64,000 nucleotides of DNA from Caballeronia sp. dw_19 (GTDB lineage Bacteria > Pseudomonadota > Gammaproteobacteria > Burkholderiales > Burkholderiaceae). Every line of letters starts with the position of its first letter. Positions within the stretch are counted from its first letter, which is position 1. Location of the stretch: positions 1 through 64,000 of the forward strand of contig NZ_JAAVUQ010000037.1 of assembly GCF_018449515.1 (NCBI RefSeq). The letters are read 5' to 3'. Shown here piece after piece: positions 9,860-18,624 of this stretch. The position numbers and the translations under genes are program-made. The notes beneath the pieces are model-generated. The model did no database searches. It was not told the DNA's origin and worked only from the letters and a program-made list of their open reading frames with translations.

Positions 9860-10288
9860 TCACGTGTTCTGAAGCTCGATACCGGTTTCGGCACACCACT
9901 GGCGCAGCGCTCGTTCGGCAGCGTCAGCTTCAAATCCATACCACTCCTCAAGTACACCGCACGATTCGAGCAAATCCTTGAACCGCGAGTACGCGCCTTG
10001 CCGCTGGAAAAATCCGTAGACCTGCGTGTACCGGTCAGGCAATTGCTCTGCGACAAAGCTCAGCGCGAGATCACGTCCAAGCTCAAGATCGGTCTTGTGC
10101 GGTATGGCGACGTAACGGTCCGAGACTTCAAGATCATCGGGAACATCGTCGTCAAGCCCGTCGGTAACCTCGGATGTCCAATAGATTGCGCCCGTATCCA
10201 GGGATATATACGCGCTGTGCTCTGTCGGCGCGGCAGCGCCAATGAACTCGAACGCCAGAATTAGATCTTCGTACTTAACCGTCACCAT
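9860..10288 (-). CDS. UPF0158 family protein
   Basis: Small soluble protein of 142 aa resembling the UPF0158 family of unknown function. The N-terminal part (residues about 1-50, YISLDTGAIYWTSE) and the central DRYVAIPHKTDLELGRDLA stretch are typical, followed by YSRFKDLLE and WYGFEADAAERALRQWC. The start at ATG 10288 is preferred because GGGAG lies 7 nt upstream; a longer frame runs into the IS6 remnant and is rejected. It sits between two transposase relics, so it may have arrived with, or survived, insertion-sequence activity. Confidence 0.75.
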   Translation of the reverse strand: MVTVKYEDLILAFEFIGAAAPTEHSAYISLDTGAIYWTSEVTDGLDDDVPDDLEVSDRYVAIPHKTDLELGRDLALSFVAEQLPDRYTQVYGFFQRQGAYSRFKDLLESCGVLEEWYGFEADAAERALRQWCAETGIELQNT

Positions 10289-10323
10289 AGCTGTGCTCCC
10301 AACTGTATCCCGTCGAAGGCGGA

Positions 10324-10340
10324 GGTTTTGTCGCGATAAA
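10324..10340. repeat. Candidate terminal repeat of an IS6-type element
   Basis: GGTTTTGTCGCGATAAA, about 40 nt past the transposase stop, resembles the GGnnCTGTnGCAAA ends of IS6-family elements. The matching end is not seen, as expected if the other side is deleted. Confidence 0.4.
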
Positions 10341-10379
10341 GCCATCTTGATGAGCAGACCCGAAATGACAAAGGACTGC

Positions 10380-10877
10380 TCATCTAACCATAGAATAAAA
10401 CTGCTCGGCGGAGGAAGGATGGGTGCCAATCTCGGTTTTTATCTGCCCCTTCCTGATCATATGCATTACTTCGATACCGGACAGGATGATGCGGGCGCAA
10501 CGAAGATCCTTGAAGCCCAACGTCGGTCGGGTGATGCGTTTGATGGCTCGATGGTCTTGCTCGACCACGTTATTCAGGTACTTGACTTGACGGATCGTGA
10601 TGGGTGTCTCCCGCTCGGCGTTCACCGCGTGCAGCGTAGCCAGATTAGAGCCGCTTTTGTCGAGGATTATCGTCTCGGGTACACCGTTCCGAGCGATCGG
10701 CTTTTTAAAGAAGCGCCGCGCTGCCACCTTGTCGCGCGTGGCTCTGAACAGGAAATCAATGGTTTTGCCCGCCTTGTCCACCGCCCGATAGAGGTACTTC
10801 CACTGGCCTTTGACTTCAATATACGTTTCGTCAATCCGCCAGCTCTTGCCTACCGGCTGCTTGTGCCTACGGGACAT
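10380..10877 (-). pseudogene. IS6-family transposase, N-terminally truncated
   Basis: The 165-aa frame carries the DDE core of an IS6/IS26-type transposase: first Asp in WRIDETYIEVKG, second Asp in IILDKSGSN, Glu in NVVEQDHRAIKR. Full-length members are about 230-240 aa; the N-terminal helix-turn-helix portion (about 65-70 residues) is missing and upstream DNA is unrelated. It is therefore almost certainly inactive. It abuts the zinc dehydrogenase at 11035, so the insertion may have brought or disrupted that gene's upstream region. Confidence 0.85.
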
Positions 10878-11034
10878 TGGGGCTCACTGGGGGCTCACTG
10901 CAACTGCAGCAAGTGCTGGACCCGCCCGATACCGTTTTCATTTGGGTATTGGGAGAGCGACGCTCAGGCGCAGCCGTTGCTACGGCGTTGCTATCGATAA
11001 CCACGTTGACACGAATGCCACCAGGGAGCCAGCG

Positions 11035-12243
11035 ATGAAAGCAGTCGTCTTTAAAGGAATTGGCGATATCTCACTCGATACCGTTTCCGACCCCACGTTG
11101 CAGCAGGATAACGATGCCATCGTACGACTCACGTCGAGCGCAATCTGCGGCACGGATTTGCATATGATTCGTGGCACGCTTGGCGGCATGGTGCCGGGTA
11201 CGATCCTGGGTCATGAAGGTGTGGGCGTAGTGGAAGAGGTGGGCAAGGGCGTGCGCAATATCAGGCGAGGTGATCGCGTGCTCATTCCATCCACCATTTC
11301 GTGCGGCTTTTGTTCGTATTGCCGCTTCGGCTATACCGCCCAATGTGATGTAGCGAACCCGAACGGCCCGAGCGCCGGCACTGCGTTTTTCGGGGGTCCG
11401 AAATCGACTGGCCCCATCAACGGCTTGCAGGCGGAATACGCGCGCACACCATTCGCCAATGCGAGCCTGATCAAGTTGCCCGACAGTATTGACGACGACC
11501 GCGCGATCCTGATGTCCGATATCTACCCGACCGGCTTCTTCGGCGCGCAACTCGCGGAGGTTTCGCTCGGGGATACGGTAGCCGTATTCGGAGCCGGTCC
11601 GGTGGGACAGTTCGCCATTGCGAGCGCGTTTCAGATGGGTGCCGGGCGTGTGATCGCAGTGGACCGCCTTCAGGACAGACTCGACAGCGCGCGGTCGCTC
11701 GGCGCCGAGGTCATCAACTTCGACGCCGAGGATCCCGTCGAAGCGATCATGGCGCTGACAGGCGGCATTGGCGTAGATCGGGTAATCGATGCAGTCGGTG
11801 TCGATGCGCAACATCCGGACAGCGGCCCAGCCGCTTCGGCGGATGAGAAAGAACAGGCGGAGTCCGAGAGCCGCGAGATTACATCGGAGCGGCGCCAGGA
11901 CGGCCCCAACTGGGTTCCCGGCAACGCGCCTGTCCAGGTGCTCAACTGGGCCGTGGCGGCCCTTGCAAAGGCCGGCACGCTGGGCGTAATCGGCGTATAT
12001 CCACCCAACGATCGCTTTTTTCCGATCGGCGCGGCGATGAATAAGAATCTCGTGATCAAAATGGGTAATTGCAACCATCGCTCGATCATTCCGCAGCTGG
12101 TGGAAAAGGTGCGCAACGGCTCGTTCGATCCGCTATCCGTACTGACGAACCGCGAGCCGATGATGAACGTGCTCGATGCGTATAAAGCGTTCGATGCCAG
12201 ACAGCCGGGCTGGCTCAAGGTAAAGCTCGCGGTGGACGGTTAA
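11035..12243 (+). CDS. Zinc-dependent alcohol/formaldehyde dehydrogenase family protein
   Basis: 402-aa medium-chain dehydrogenase of the group that includes glutathione-independent formaldehyde dehydrogenase. Catalytic-zinc residues are in CGTDLH and GHEGVGVVEEVG; the structural-zinc loop is CGFCSYCRFGYTAQC (residues about 95-110). The NAD-binding loop is GAGPVGQFA, followed by VDRLQDRLDSA. An insertion containing many Glu/Ser residues (around residues 265-290) matches the long form of the family. The start was chosen at ATG 11035 behind GGGAG, not at the upstream start that overlaps the IS remnant. A paralogue of the same superfamily lies at 27923. Substrate is unknown; aldehyde detoxification is plausible. 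Confidence 0.87.
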   Translation: MKAVVFKGIGDISLDTVSDPTLQQDNDAIVRLTSSAICGTDLHMIRGTLGGMVPGTILGHEGVGVVEEVGKGVRNIRRGDRVLIPSTISCGFCSYCRFGYTAQCDVANPNGPSAGTAFFGGPKSTGPINGLQAEYARTPFANASLIKLPDSIDDDRAILMSDIYPTGFFGAQLAEVSLGDTVAVFGAGPVGQFAIASAFQMGAGRVIAVDRLQDRLDSARSLGAEVINFDAEDPVEAIMALTGGIGVDRVIDAVGVDAQHPDSGPAASADEKEQAESESREITSERRQDGPNWVPGNAPVQVLNWAVAALAKAGTLGVIGVYPPNDRFFPIGAAMNKNLVIKMGNCNHRSIIPQLVEKVRNGSFDPLSVLTNREPMMNVLDAYKAFDARQPGWLKVKLAVDG

Positions 12244-12270
12244 GCGTCGCATACGGGAAAGGAGACTGAA

Positions 12271-12525
12271 ATGCAGATCCTCGAAAATTCACGCGTGCGA
12301 ACACCGTTTTCCGCCACAGTGATGCTCTCAGCGGTCCCCATCTTGCGAAAAATGTCGCAAAGTCGTTATCGAGTCGTGGAGATCACAGTCGAGACGTTTT
12401 TACTAAGCGGGAAGTATCCTCTTGCTCGAAGATGTACTGATGATGACCGCTACCTTGAAATTACGACGCGCGGGAAGGAGTGGCTCTCAGCAGCATTTCC
12501 TCTGGAAAGTACGAAGCGGAGATGA
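12271..12525 (+). CDS. Small hypothetical protein
   Basis: 84-aa frame 27 nt after the zinc dehydrogenase, with a strong ribosome-binding site AAAGGAG 6 nt before ATG. I recognise no family. The C-terminal half (YLEITTRGKEWLSA) reads like the end of a small winged-helix fold, but this is weak. The strong translation signal suggests either a real small protein or the start of a truncated gene. No neighbour downstream on this strand. Confidence 0.35.
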   Translation: MQILENSRVRTPFSATVMLSAVPILRKMSQSRYRVVEITVETFLLSGKYPLARRCTDDDRYLEITTRGKEWLSAAFPLESTKRR

Positions 12526-12668
12526 CCAAAGGGCGTAGCGGCGGATTAAATATCGCCGACGGAATGCATGCATCACGATGCTCGACAAGCGACGGGACGG
12601 CGCCCCCTTTCGCTGTGCCTGGACAGACTTCGTTCCTGGTCAGCGAACTCTGTGTTATGGCAAACGCC

Positions 12669-12697
12669 TGCCGCGGCCCTTTCTCGGGACCGCGGCA
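12669..12697 (-). terminator. G+C-rich hairpin at the end of the glycan operon
   Basis: TGCCGCGGCCC and GGG-A-CCGCGGCA pair as an 11-bp stem with one bulged base and a 6-nt loop, about 50 nt past the stop of the UDP-glucuronate decarboxylase gene. No long T-tract follows, so termination is probable but not certain. Confidence 0.4.
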
Positions 12698-12746
12698 AGC
12701 CGCTCCAGGCTATGTCGTGCGCCCGTTGCCCGGTGGCCGGCGGCGC

Positions 12747-13733
12747 TCACACGGGCACAGCTAGACCCAGCCGCCCCGCCGCTTCTTGCGTAAAACGATG
12801 GAAATAACGCGCTGTGCGATTCAGGCCTTCGTCGAGTCCGGTTTCCGGTTTCCATCCTAGTGTGTCGATTGCAAACGTGATGTCCGGTTGCCGATGACAA
12901 GGGTCGTCCATCGGCAATGGCACGAAGACGATCTCCGACCGCGACCTCGTCAGCTCGATAATTCGCCGTGCGATATCCAGCATCGACAACTCATGCGGAT
13001 TACCGAGGTTCATCGGACCCGTTATGCCTTCAGGACTGTTCATCAAGCTAATGAACGCGTCGATCATGTCGTCCACGTAACAGAATGACCGTGTTTGCAA
13101 ACCGTCGCCATAGATCGTGATCGGCTTGCCCTCAAGCGCCTGCATCATGAAGTTGGAGATCACCCGGCCATCGCATGGGTGCATCCGTGGGCCGTAGGTA
13201 TTGAAGATCCGCGCGATCTTGATTGACAAGCCATGTTGTCGCCGGTAATCCACGAACAACGTCTCCGCGCAGCGCTTGCCTTCGTCGTAGCACGCCCGCG
13301 GCCCCAGCGGATTTACATGACCCCAGTAGTCCTCCTTTTGCGGGTGAACAAGGGCGTCGCCATAGACCTCGCTGGTCGAGGCCTGAAATATTCGCGCCTT
13401 GACGCGCTTGGCCAGACCGAGCATGTTGATCGCACCATGCACACTCGTTTTTGTGGTCTGAACCGGATCATGTTGATAGTGAATCGGCGAAGCGGGGCAG
13501 GCCAGATTATAGATTTCATCCACTTCAACGTAGAGAGGGAAAGTCACGTCGTGACGCATGAGCTCGAAGTTCGCGCAGTCCAGCAAATGCGCGATGTTGT
13601 CTTTCGTGCCCGTGTAGAAGTTATCCACGCATAAGACGTCGTGCCCTTGCGCCACCAGGCGCTCGCACAGGTGCGACCCGAGAAAGCCGGCACCGCCGGT
13701 AACAAGAATGCGCTTGCGATGATGCTCTTTCAT
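12747..13733 (-). CDS. UDP-glucuronate decarboxylase (UDP-xylose synthase)
   Basis: Extended SDR enzyme converting UDP-glucuronate to UDP-xylose (328 aa). The Rossmann loop is GGAGFLGSH at residues 13-21; the catalytic Tyr149 and Lys153 lie in CYDEGKR; Ser/Thr and Glu come from the ASTSEVYGD segment; and [12 protein letters not shown] is typical of the family. It is the last gene of the ten-gene minus-strand glycan operon, 25 nt after a GT4 gene. In this context it should supply a pentose donor for one of the four family GT2/GT4 enzymes. A dTDP- or UDP-sugar 4,6-dehydratase is less likely because of the UXS-type YDEGKR motif. Confidence 0.87.
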   Translation of the reverse strand: MKEHHRKRILVTGGAGFLGSHLCERLVAQGHDVLCVDNFYTGTKDNIAHLLDCANFELMRHDVTFPLYVEVDEIYNLACPASPIHYQHDPVQTTKTSVHGAINMLGLAKRVKARIFQASTSEVYGDALVHPQKEDYWGHVNPLGPRACYDEGKRCAETLFVDYRRQHGLSIKIARIFNTYGPRMHPCDGRVISNFMMQALEGKPITIYGDGLQTRSFCYVDDMIDAFISLMNSPEGITGPMNLGNPHELSMLDIARRIIELTRSRSEIVFVPLPMDDPCHRQPDITFAIDTLGWKPETGLDEGLNRTARYFHRFTQEAAGRLGLAVPV

Positions 13734-13758
13734 GATGGCTCTCCAGGTTTAATTGCAG

Positions 13759-14718
13759 TCAACTGCTCACCTGACGCAGCGTTTCGTTCCAGTCGCGCAC
13801 GAAGCGGTCGATGTGAAAGCGGTCCATGGCGACCTTGCGTGCACCGTTACCGAGCCCTCGAGCTTCATCCGGATCGCGCAGCAGACGCTGCATCGCGTGG
13901 ATCAGCGCGCTCACGTCCGTGCCGATATACCCGCTCTCGCCGTTGCGGATGACGGTCGCGAGTTCGGTGGTCGCGAGTCCCACAATCGGCATGCCGATCA
14001 TCATGGCTTCTACGACGGCGAGCCCCAGGCTGGTCCAGCGAATCGGGTTGAAAAAGAAACGATAACTCGCGCTGAACGCCGCAAGATCCAGATTGCCGAT
14101 CTCGCCGATACCCCCAGCGGACGTTGCATCCATGCCGACAAGATCCAGCGGAACGTGTGCTTTCACGTTTGCATAGACGTCGTCGCCCAGACGCCGTCCG
14201 CGTTGCCTGAGATGGTTGATGACAACAATCCCGCGTGCCTTCTCGCCGGTGTGACGCACGCCTTCGGGAACGATCACGCCATGCTCGATCACCCGCGTCG
14301 GCGTGGTGCCGCAGTCCCACATCAGCTGGTTGAAATGCGTGACATGAACCAGCAGCGTGTTGGCGTCGTCAACCCAGTGGCGTTGTTCGTATGCGTTTTC
14401 CTGCGGCGGGTCATGTTCTATATACACACGTGGCAGGCGGCGTTGTGTTTCGCTAAGCAGATTGAGACGGTCGTCGTCCCATTGCGCTTTATGTTGGAAC
14501 AGAATGACGTCGAATTCCTGAGACGCAACCTTATCTACCGGTAGTTCGTGAACGTTATTACCCCAGGGCAGGACGCCAACCGTGCCTGCGTAACCCGGTG
14601 GATGACCGGACTTCGTCACGAGATAGAAGTCGTGATGCGCTTGCGTGAGGTAATACAAATAATTGCCATGGACGTGCCAGGTCAGCACGCGCAGGCGTCG
14701 GGAGGGGTTATTCGACAT
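13759..14718 (-). CDS. GT4-like glycosyltransferase
   Basis: 319-aa glycosyltransferase-like protein with a GT-B fold. The C-terminal donor-binding half holds NPIRWTSLGLAVVEAMMIGMPIVG, the E-x7-E type region of family 4, followed by NGESGYIG. The N-terminal half starts LRVLTWHVHGNYLYYL. It begins inside the end of the preceding GT9 gene (11-nt overlap), showing coupled translation. Sugar and acceptor are unknown; it acts in the cytoplasm on a growing glycan, by context. Confidence 0.78.
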   Translation of the reverse strand: MSNNPSRRLRVLTWHVHGNYLYYLTQAHHDFYLVTKSGHPPGYAGTVGVLPWGNNVHELPVDKVASQEFDVILFQHKAQWDDDRLNLLSETQRRLPRVYIEHDPPQENAYEQRHWVDDANTLLVHVTHFNQLMWDCGTTPTRVIEHGVIVPEGVRHTGEKARGIVVINHLRQRGRRLGDDVYANVKAHVPLDLVGMDATSAGGIGEIGNLDLAAFSASYRFFFNPIRWTSLGLAVVEAMMIGMPIVGLATTELATVIRNGESGYIGTDVSALIHAMQRLLRDPDEARGLGNGARKVAMDRFHIDRFVRDWNETLRQVSS

Positions 14719-15790
14719 GACTCATCGCCCGGTAAGCGTTGTCCGCTGCGTCGCATCCGTCTGACACGTGCATGAGTTGCTCGAACGCGGCGTCCATGAC
14801 CTGTTTGACGCCTATGTTTAGGGCGCACGGATGCCCGTACGGGCAGTCACGGAACGCGCATGGTCGGCATGGTGGATAGTGAGCAAGTATCCGGTGCCGC
14901 TCGCTGTCCAGTGGCGCCCATCTTTTGGTGTCGCTGCCCAACGCGATCACCACGCTCCGTGTTTTCATCGCAGCAGCGACGTGCGACATGCCGGTGTCGT
15001 TACATACAACAAGCCGTGCCTTCGATACCAGCGCAGCCAGGCCTCCAAGCGATGTCTTGCCGGCGAGATCGACCGCTCGTGCGTTTGTCGCGAGCGCGAT
15101 GCTCGACGTGAAGATGCGTTCGGCTACGGTACCGGTAATCGCGATCTGCCAGCCATCGTCGGCAAGCAAGGAAGTGACTCGAGCGAACCGATCAGCCGGC
15201 CACCGGCGTGACGGCAACTGCGCGCCGGGGTGAACGAGGATGAGTCGATCGGAACACAGCGCGAAGGTGTTCATCAGCGCTTCGCATTCGGCACGGTCAT
15301 TGTTGCTTAGCGGAACCTCAAGGCTGCTGTCTTGCGTCTCGATGCCCATAGCGTTCATCAACGCGGTATAGCGCAGGATCTCCGGCAGCGTGTCCGGCCA
15401 GCCAATGAAAATGCCGTCCCTAAGCGCTTCACCGGATTGTATAAATCCGGCATTGGCGCGCGCTCCCATTTTCCCGGCAATATCGTTCGCAATGCCGCCG
15501 CTTCCATGCATCTGTATCGCGAGATCGAAACGACGTTCGCGCATGGCGTTCCAGAAGCCTTCGAGATGTTCGTTTGTCTCCGCTTGCTCGGGAAATCCGA
15601 CTGCGCCGGGAAAGATGATCAGTTCATCGACGAGATGCGGGTAGCGCTCCACGAAACTTCGCGCCCACGGAAGACCGATCAAGGCTATGTGCGCATCGGG
15701 CTTTGCTCGTCGTAAGGCGCGCAGCGCAGGCACGGCACATAACATGTCGCCGAGTTGAAGCGCGCGGAAGATCGCGATCTTCTCGCTCAT
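14708..15790 (-). CDS. GT9 heptosyltransferase-like protein (second in operon)
   Basis: 360-aa GT-B enzyme of family 9, which transfers heptose from ADP-heptose in LPS core synthesis. It begins IAIFRALQLGDMLCAVPALRAL, has the HPGAQLPSRRWP donor-site motif and CNDTGMSHVAAAM near the C-terminus, and a Cys-rich stretch (PPCRPCAFRDCPYG). The start at 15790 is set by the ATGA overlap with the upstream GT2 gene and by homology; the longer frame is rejected. It is the second GT9 in the operon, suggesting at least two heptose or heptose-like residues in the product. Confidence 0.87.
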   Translation of the reverse strand: MSEKIAIFRALQLGDMLCAVPALRALRRAKPDAHIALIGLPWARSFVERYPHLVDELIIFPGAVGFPEQAETNEHLEGFWNAMRERRFDLAIQMHGSGGIANDIAGKMGARANAGFIQSGEALRDGIFIGWPDTLPEILRYTALMNAMGIETQDSSLEVPLSNNDRAECEALMNTFALCSDRLILVHPGAQLPSRRWPADRFARVTSLLADDGWQIAITGTVAERIFTSSIALATNARAVDLAGKTSLGGLAALVSKARLVVCNDTGMSHVAAAMKTRSVVIALGSDTKRWAPLDSERHRILAHYPPCRPCAFRDCPYGHPCALNIGVKQVMDAAFEQLMHVSDGCDAADNAYRAMSHVE

Positions 15791-16854
15791 AAGAAAAACA
15801 CCCTGAACTTGAACGCACCATAGAGGCGCCAATAGATGGAAAGAAACGGAATAAGTACCGATGTACATGCCATTTCGATCACGTGGGCGGGTGCGCGGGA
15901 CGTATCGGATAGCCGTTTGACGCAGAACCACGCGGTCATCGCAAGCCACGCCGCGGCTGCATAGCCCGCTATACGCGCATGGCCCAATACCGCGGCGCAA
16001 AACAAAATGACCACGGCAATGACGATGGCGTAATACAACAATGGGGGCCCGCGTCGAATACGGCGCTTGTACAACAGTGGGTATTTTTTATAAAGCAGCG
16101 CGTCAAACTGACTCTTCTTTTGCTGCGACAAACTCACGCCCCAGCGTGCTGGCCGTACCGGATGCAGGACGATGGCGTCGTCTGCGCGAGCGATCGGAAA
16201 GCCGGCTTCCATGAGGCCAAATTGCAAATCGGAATCCTCGCGCCACGCCGATGTAAAGCGCGCGTCAAACCCGCCGATTCGTTCAAGTGCCGCACGATCC
16301 ATAAACGCGTTGGCGGTCGCGAACTCCGCGTGCGCGAGGCCTGCAGCGTCGGTTTCATAGTCCGTGGGACGGCTCCCGAGCGGCACGATGATACGGCCCG
16401 ATACCGCGCCAGCGCCTCTTGCTAGCGCTTTCACCCCCGACGATAACCAACGCGCGTCCGGCTGGGTATCGTCGTCGGTGAAGGCAATGCTTGCCGCACG
16501 CGAGAGCCGCCATCCGGCGTTGCGCGCGCCCGCCGGGCCTTGCGTTGCCGTCACCGGTACATAGTGCACGCACGGCCCGTTCGCCGCGTGTTCCCGCGAG
16601 ATACGCTCAACGCTGGCGCGAGTCGCATCGTCGGGGCCGTCGTCGCAGACAATAATTTCGAAGCGAGCCGGATCGTAATCCTGCGTCAGCAGCGACGCGA
16701 GGCAGCGTTCGAGCATCGCCGGTCGGCGGTAAGTGGGAACAACCACGGAGATGTCGGGCGTCCGGGCTATGGGCGAATCGATTGCGTTCGCGTCAGCTTT
16801 ACTATGGAACTCGTCGAAGGCATCTGCCGCAAGCGCGCTCATAAATACGCTCAT
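15787..16854 (-). CDS. GT2 glycosyltransferase with C-terminal membrane segments
   Basis: 355-aa family 2 glycosyltransferase. The GT-A domain begins ISVVVPTYRRPAMLERCL and contains the DDG and DDD-type metal motifs (VCDDGPDD, FTDDDTQPD), then WREDSDLQFGL as the catalytic-base region. Two hydrophobic helices near the C-terminus (around YYAIVIAVVILFCAAVLG and AAAAWLAMTAWF) anchor it to the inner membrane. The start at 16854 overlaps the carbamoyltransferase stop by 4 nt (ATGA). Its own stop overlaps the next GT9 start in the same way. Confidence 0.86.
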   Translation of the reverse strand: MSVFMSALAADAFDEFHSKADANAIDSPIARTPDISVVVPTYRRPAMLERCLASLLTQDYDPARFEIIVCDDGPDDATRASVERISREHAANGPCVHYVPVTATQGPAGARNAGWRLSRAASIAFTDDDTQPDARWLSSGVKALARGAGAVSGRIIVPLGSRPTDYETDAAGLAHAEFATANAFMDRAALERIGGFDARFTSAWREDSDLQFGLMEAGFPIARADDAIVLHPVRPARWGVSLSQQKKSQFDALLYKKYPLLYKRRIRRGPPLLYYAIVIAVVILFCAAVLGHARIAGYAAAAWLAMTAWFCVKRLSDTSRAPAHVIEMACTSVLIPFLSIYWRLYGAFKFRVFFL

Positions 16855-18596
16855 ACCCCCACTCCATTTTTTTCGATCAGGAACGAGCCGATCACCAGTG
16901 CATCGAGCGGCGAGGTCCAGAACGATTCGAGCGCGTCGCGCGGCGAATTCACCATGGGCTCGCCTCTGGTGTTGAAGGATGTATTGACCAGGATGGGCAC
17001 GCCGGTGCGTCGCCTGAACGCATCGATAAGGTCGTAGTACAGCGCATGCTGACGGCGATTCACCGTTTGCACTCGTGCGGTCCCATCCACATGACGAACT
17101 GCCGGGATATGCTTTTCCTTGGCCGGGCGCACATCGAAGATGAACAGCATGAACGGCGCCACGCCGCCATCCACAAACCACTCGTTCGCGTAATCTTCCA
17201 TTACCACCGGCGCGACGGGCCTGAAATCCTCACGATCCTTGATCTCGTTGAGCCTTGCCTGCATGCGCGGATCGATAGGCGAGGCAAGGATCGAGCGTGC
17301 GCCGAGCGCGCGCGGCCCGAACTCCGTGCGGCCTTGATACCAGCCGATCACCCGGTTGGACGCAAGGATCTCCGCTGTTTCGCCGGCCACATCCCGGAGG
17401 CGACGGTAAGGCGCTTTGGTCCATTTCAAGAGTTGCTCGATCTCGTCATCCGCATACCCGGGGCCGAGGTACGCGTGGTCCATCTGCCACCGGCGCGAGC
17501 GGTCGCCGGATTCGGCGCGCTTGCGATAATCGATCCATAGCGCTGCGCCGAGTGCCGTGCCGGCATCACCGGACGCCGGTTGCACCCATACCTGGGCGAA
17601 CGGACCACGGTCCCGCACGCGTGCGTTCATCACGCAGTTCAATGCCACGCCGCCTGCCATCGCCAGATTTTCCAGGCCGGTTTGCGCATGCAGCCAGCCG
17701 GCAAGCTGCAGCACCGTTTCTTCCAGTGTGACCTGCAATGAATGCGCAATATCGAAGTGCTTCTGCTCGAGCGGCCCACCGCGTTCGCGTGCTGGCCCGA
17801 AGCGTTCAACGAGGCGCGGAGCATCGACCGTATAAGTGCCGTCATGCCGGTATCTCACGATCTCCCGGAACGCGTCGACATAGGCAGGCTTGCCGTACGA
17901 CGCCAGCGCCATCACCTTGTATTCGTCGGAGGAGTGAAGAAAACCCAGGTAGCCGGTCACGCTCTCGTACAGCAGCCCGAGCGAATGCGGCAACTCGACC
18001 TGCTTGAGCCGCTTGTATTCCCCATCCACGAATTGCCCAAGACTTGTCGTTACGCCTTCGCCGCGGCCGTCCATGGTCAGCACCGCCGTGTCCGTGAACG
18101 GCGCGGCGAGAAACGCACTGGCCTCATGCGAAAGATGATGGTCCACGTAGTGCCACTCGAAGCGCATCGTACGGCCGCCGCTGCGAAAGCGTTTCATCAG
18201 ATGATGCGGCGCACCGTCTGTCAGTTGTGCTCTCGCATTTACGATATAGCTTAAAAACAAGGGGTCCCAGGGCGAGTCGGAGGGATTGGCAAGCGGCTTA
18301 AGCCCGGGTTCGAGCGGCAGCTCGATCGATGCCCCCGCATTCGCGGGCATCGAGGAAAGCAGCTTTGGGTCGTACGAATACGCGACGTGATCAATATCAG
18401 CGAGCTCGATGCCGGCCTCTTTGAGACAGTAGTCAATCGCATCGAAGGGTAGTTGCCAGGTTGAGAAAGGCACCGGCCGCTTCGCGTGCTTGATATGCGT
18501 GAAACGCTCGTCCTCGGCCGCCGCAATGACGACGCCATCCTCGATCAGCGCAGCCGCGCTGTCGTGGTAAACCGCGTTGATGCCTAATGTGTACAT
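16851..18596 (-). CDS. Carbamoyltransferase, NodU/CmcH family
   Basis: 581-aa enzyme transferring a carbamoyl group from carbamoyl phosphate (through carbamoyl-AMP) to a hydroxyl, here presumably of a sugar. The N-terminal Kae1-like domain starts YTLGINAVYHDSAAAL and has the DHHLSHEASAFLAAPF metal-binding histidines and LTMDGRGE. The C-terminal half contains GWYQGRTEFGPRALGARSIL, HVDGTARVQTV and LVNTSFNTRGEPMVNSP, all diagnostic. Length is normal. It lies within the glycan operon, 28 nt after a GT9 gene and overlapping a GT2 gene by 4 nt, so carbamoylation of the operon's glycan is the likely role. Confidence 0.93.
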   Translation of the reverse strand: MYTLGINAVYHDSAAALIEDGVVIAAAEDERFTHIKHAKRPVPFSTWQLPFDAIDYCLKEAGIELADIDHVAYSYDPKLLSSMPANAGASIELPLEPGLKPLANPSDSPWDPLFLSYIVNARAQLTDGAPHHLMKRFRSGGRTMRFEWHYVDHHLSHEASAFLAAPFTDTAVLTMDGRGEGVTTSLGQFVDGEYKRLKQVELPHSLGLLYESVTGYLGFLHSSDEYKVMALASYGKPAYVDAFREIVRYRHDGTYTVDAPRLVERFGPARERGGPLEQKHFDIAHSLQVTLEETVLQLAGWLHAQTGLENLAMAGGVALNCVMNARVRDRGPFAQVWVQPASGDAGTALGAALWIDYRKRAESGDRSRRWQMDHAYLGPGYADDEIEQLLKWTKAPYRRLRDVAGETAEILASNRVIGWYQGRTEFGPRALGARSILASPIDPRMQARLNEIKDREDFRPVAPVVMEDYANEWFVDGGVAPFMLFIFDVRPAKEKHIPAVRHVDGTARVQTVNRRQHALYYDLIDAFRRRTGVPILVNTSFNTRGEPMVNSPRDALESFWTSPLDALVIGSFLIEKNGVGV

Positions 18597-18624
18597 GGGT
18601 TGATGGCCCTGGTGACGAAGCGTT

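Noticed and set aside
10810-11034. Upstream extension of the zinc dehydrogenase start
   Set aside because: It overlaps the truncated transposase and has no homology; ATG 11035 has a good ribosome-binding site.
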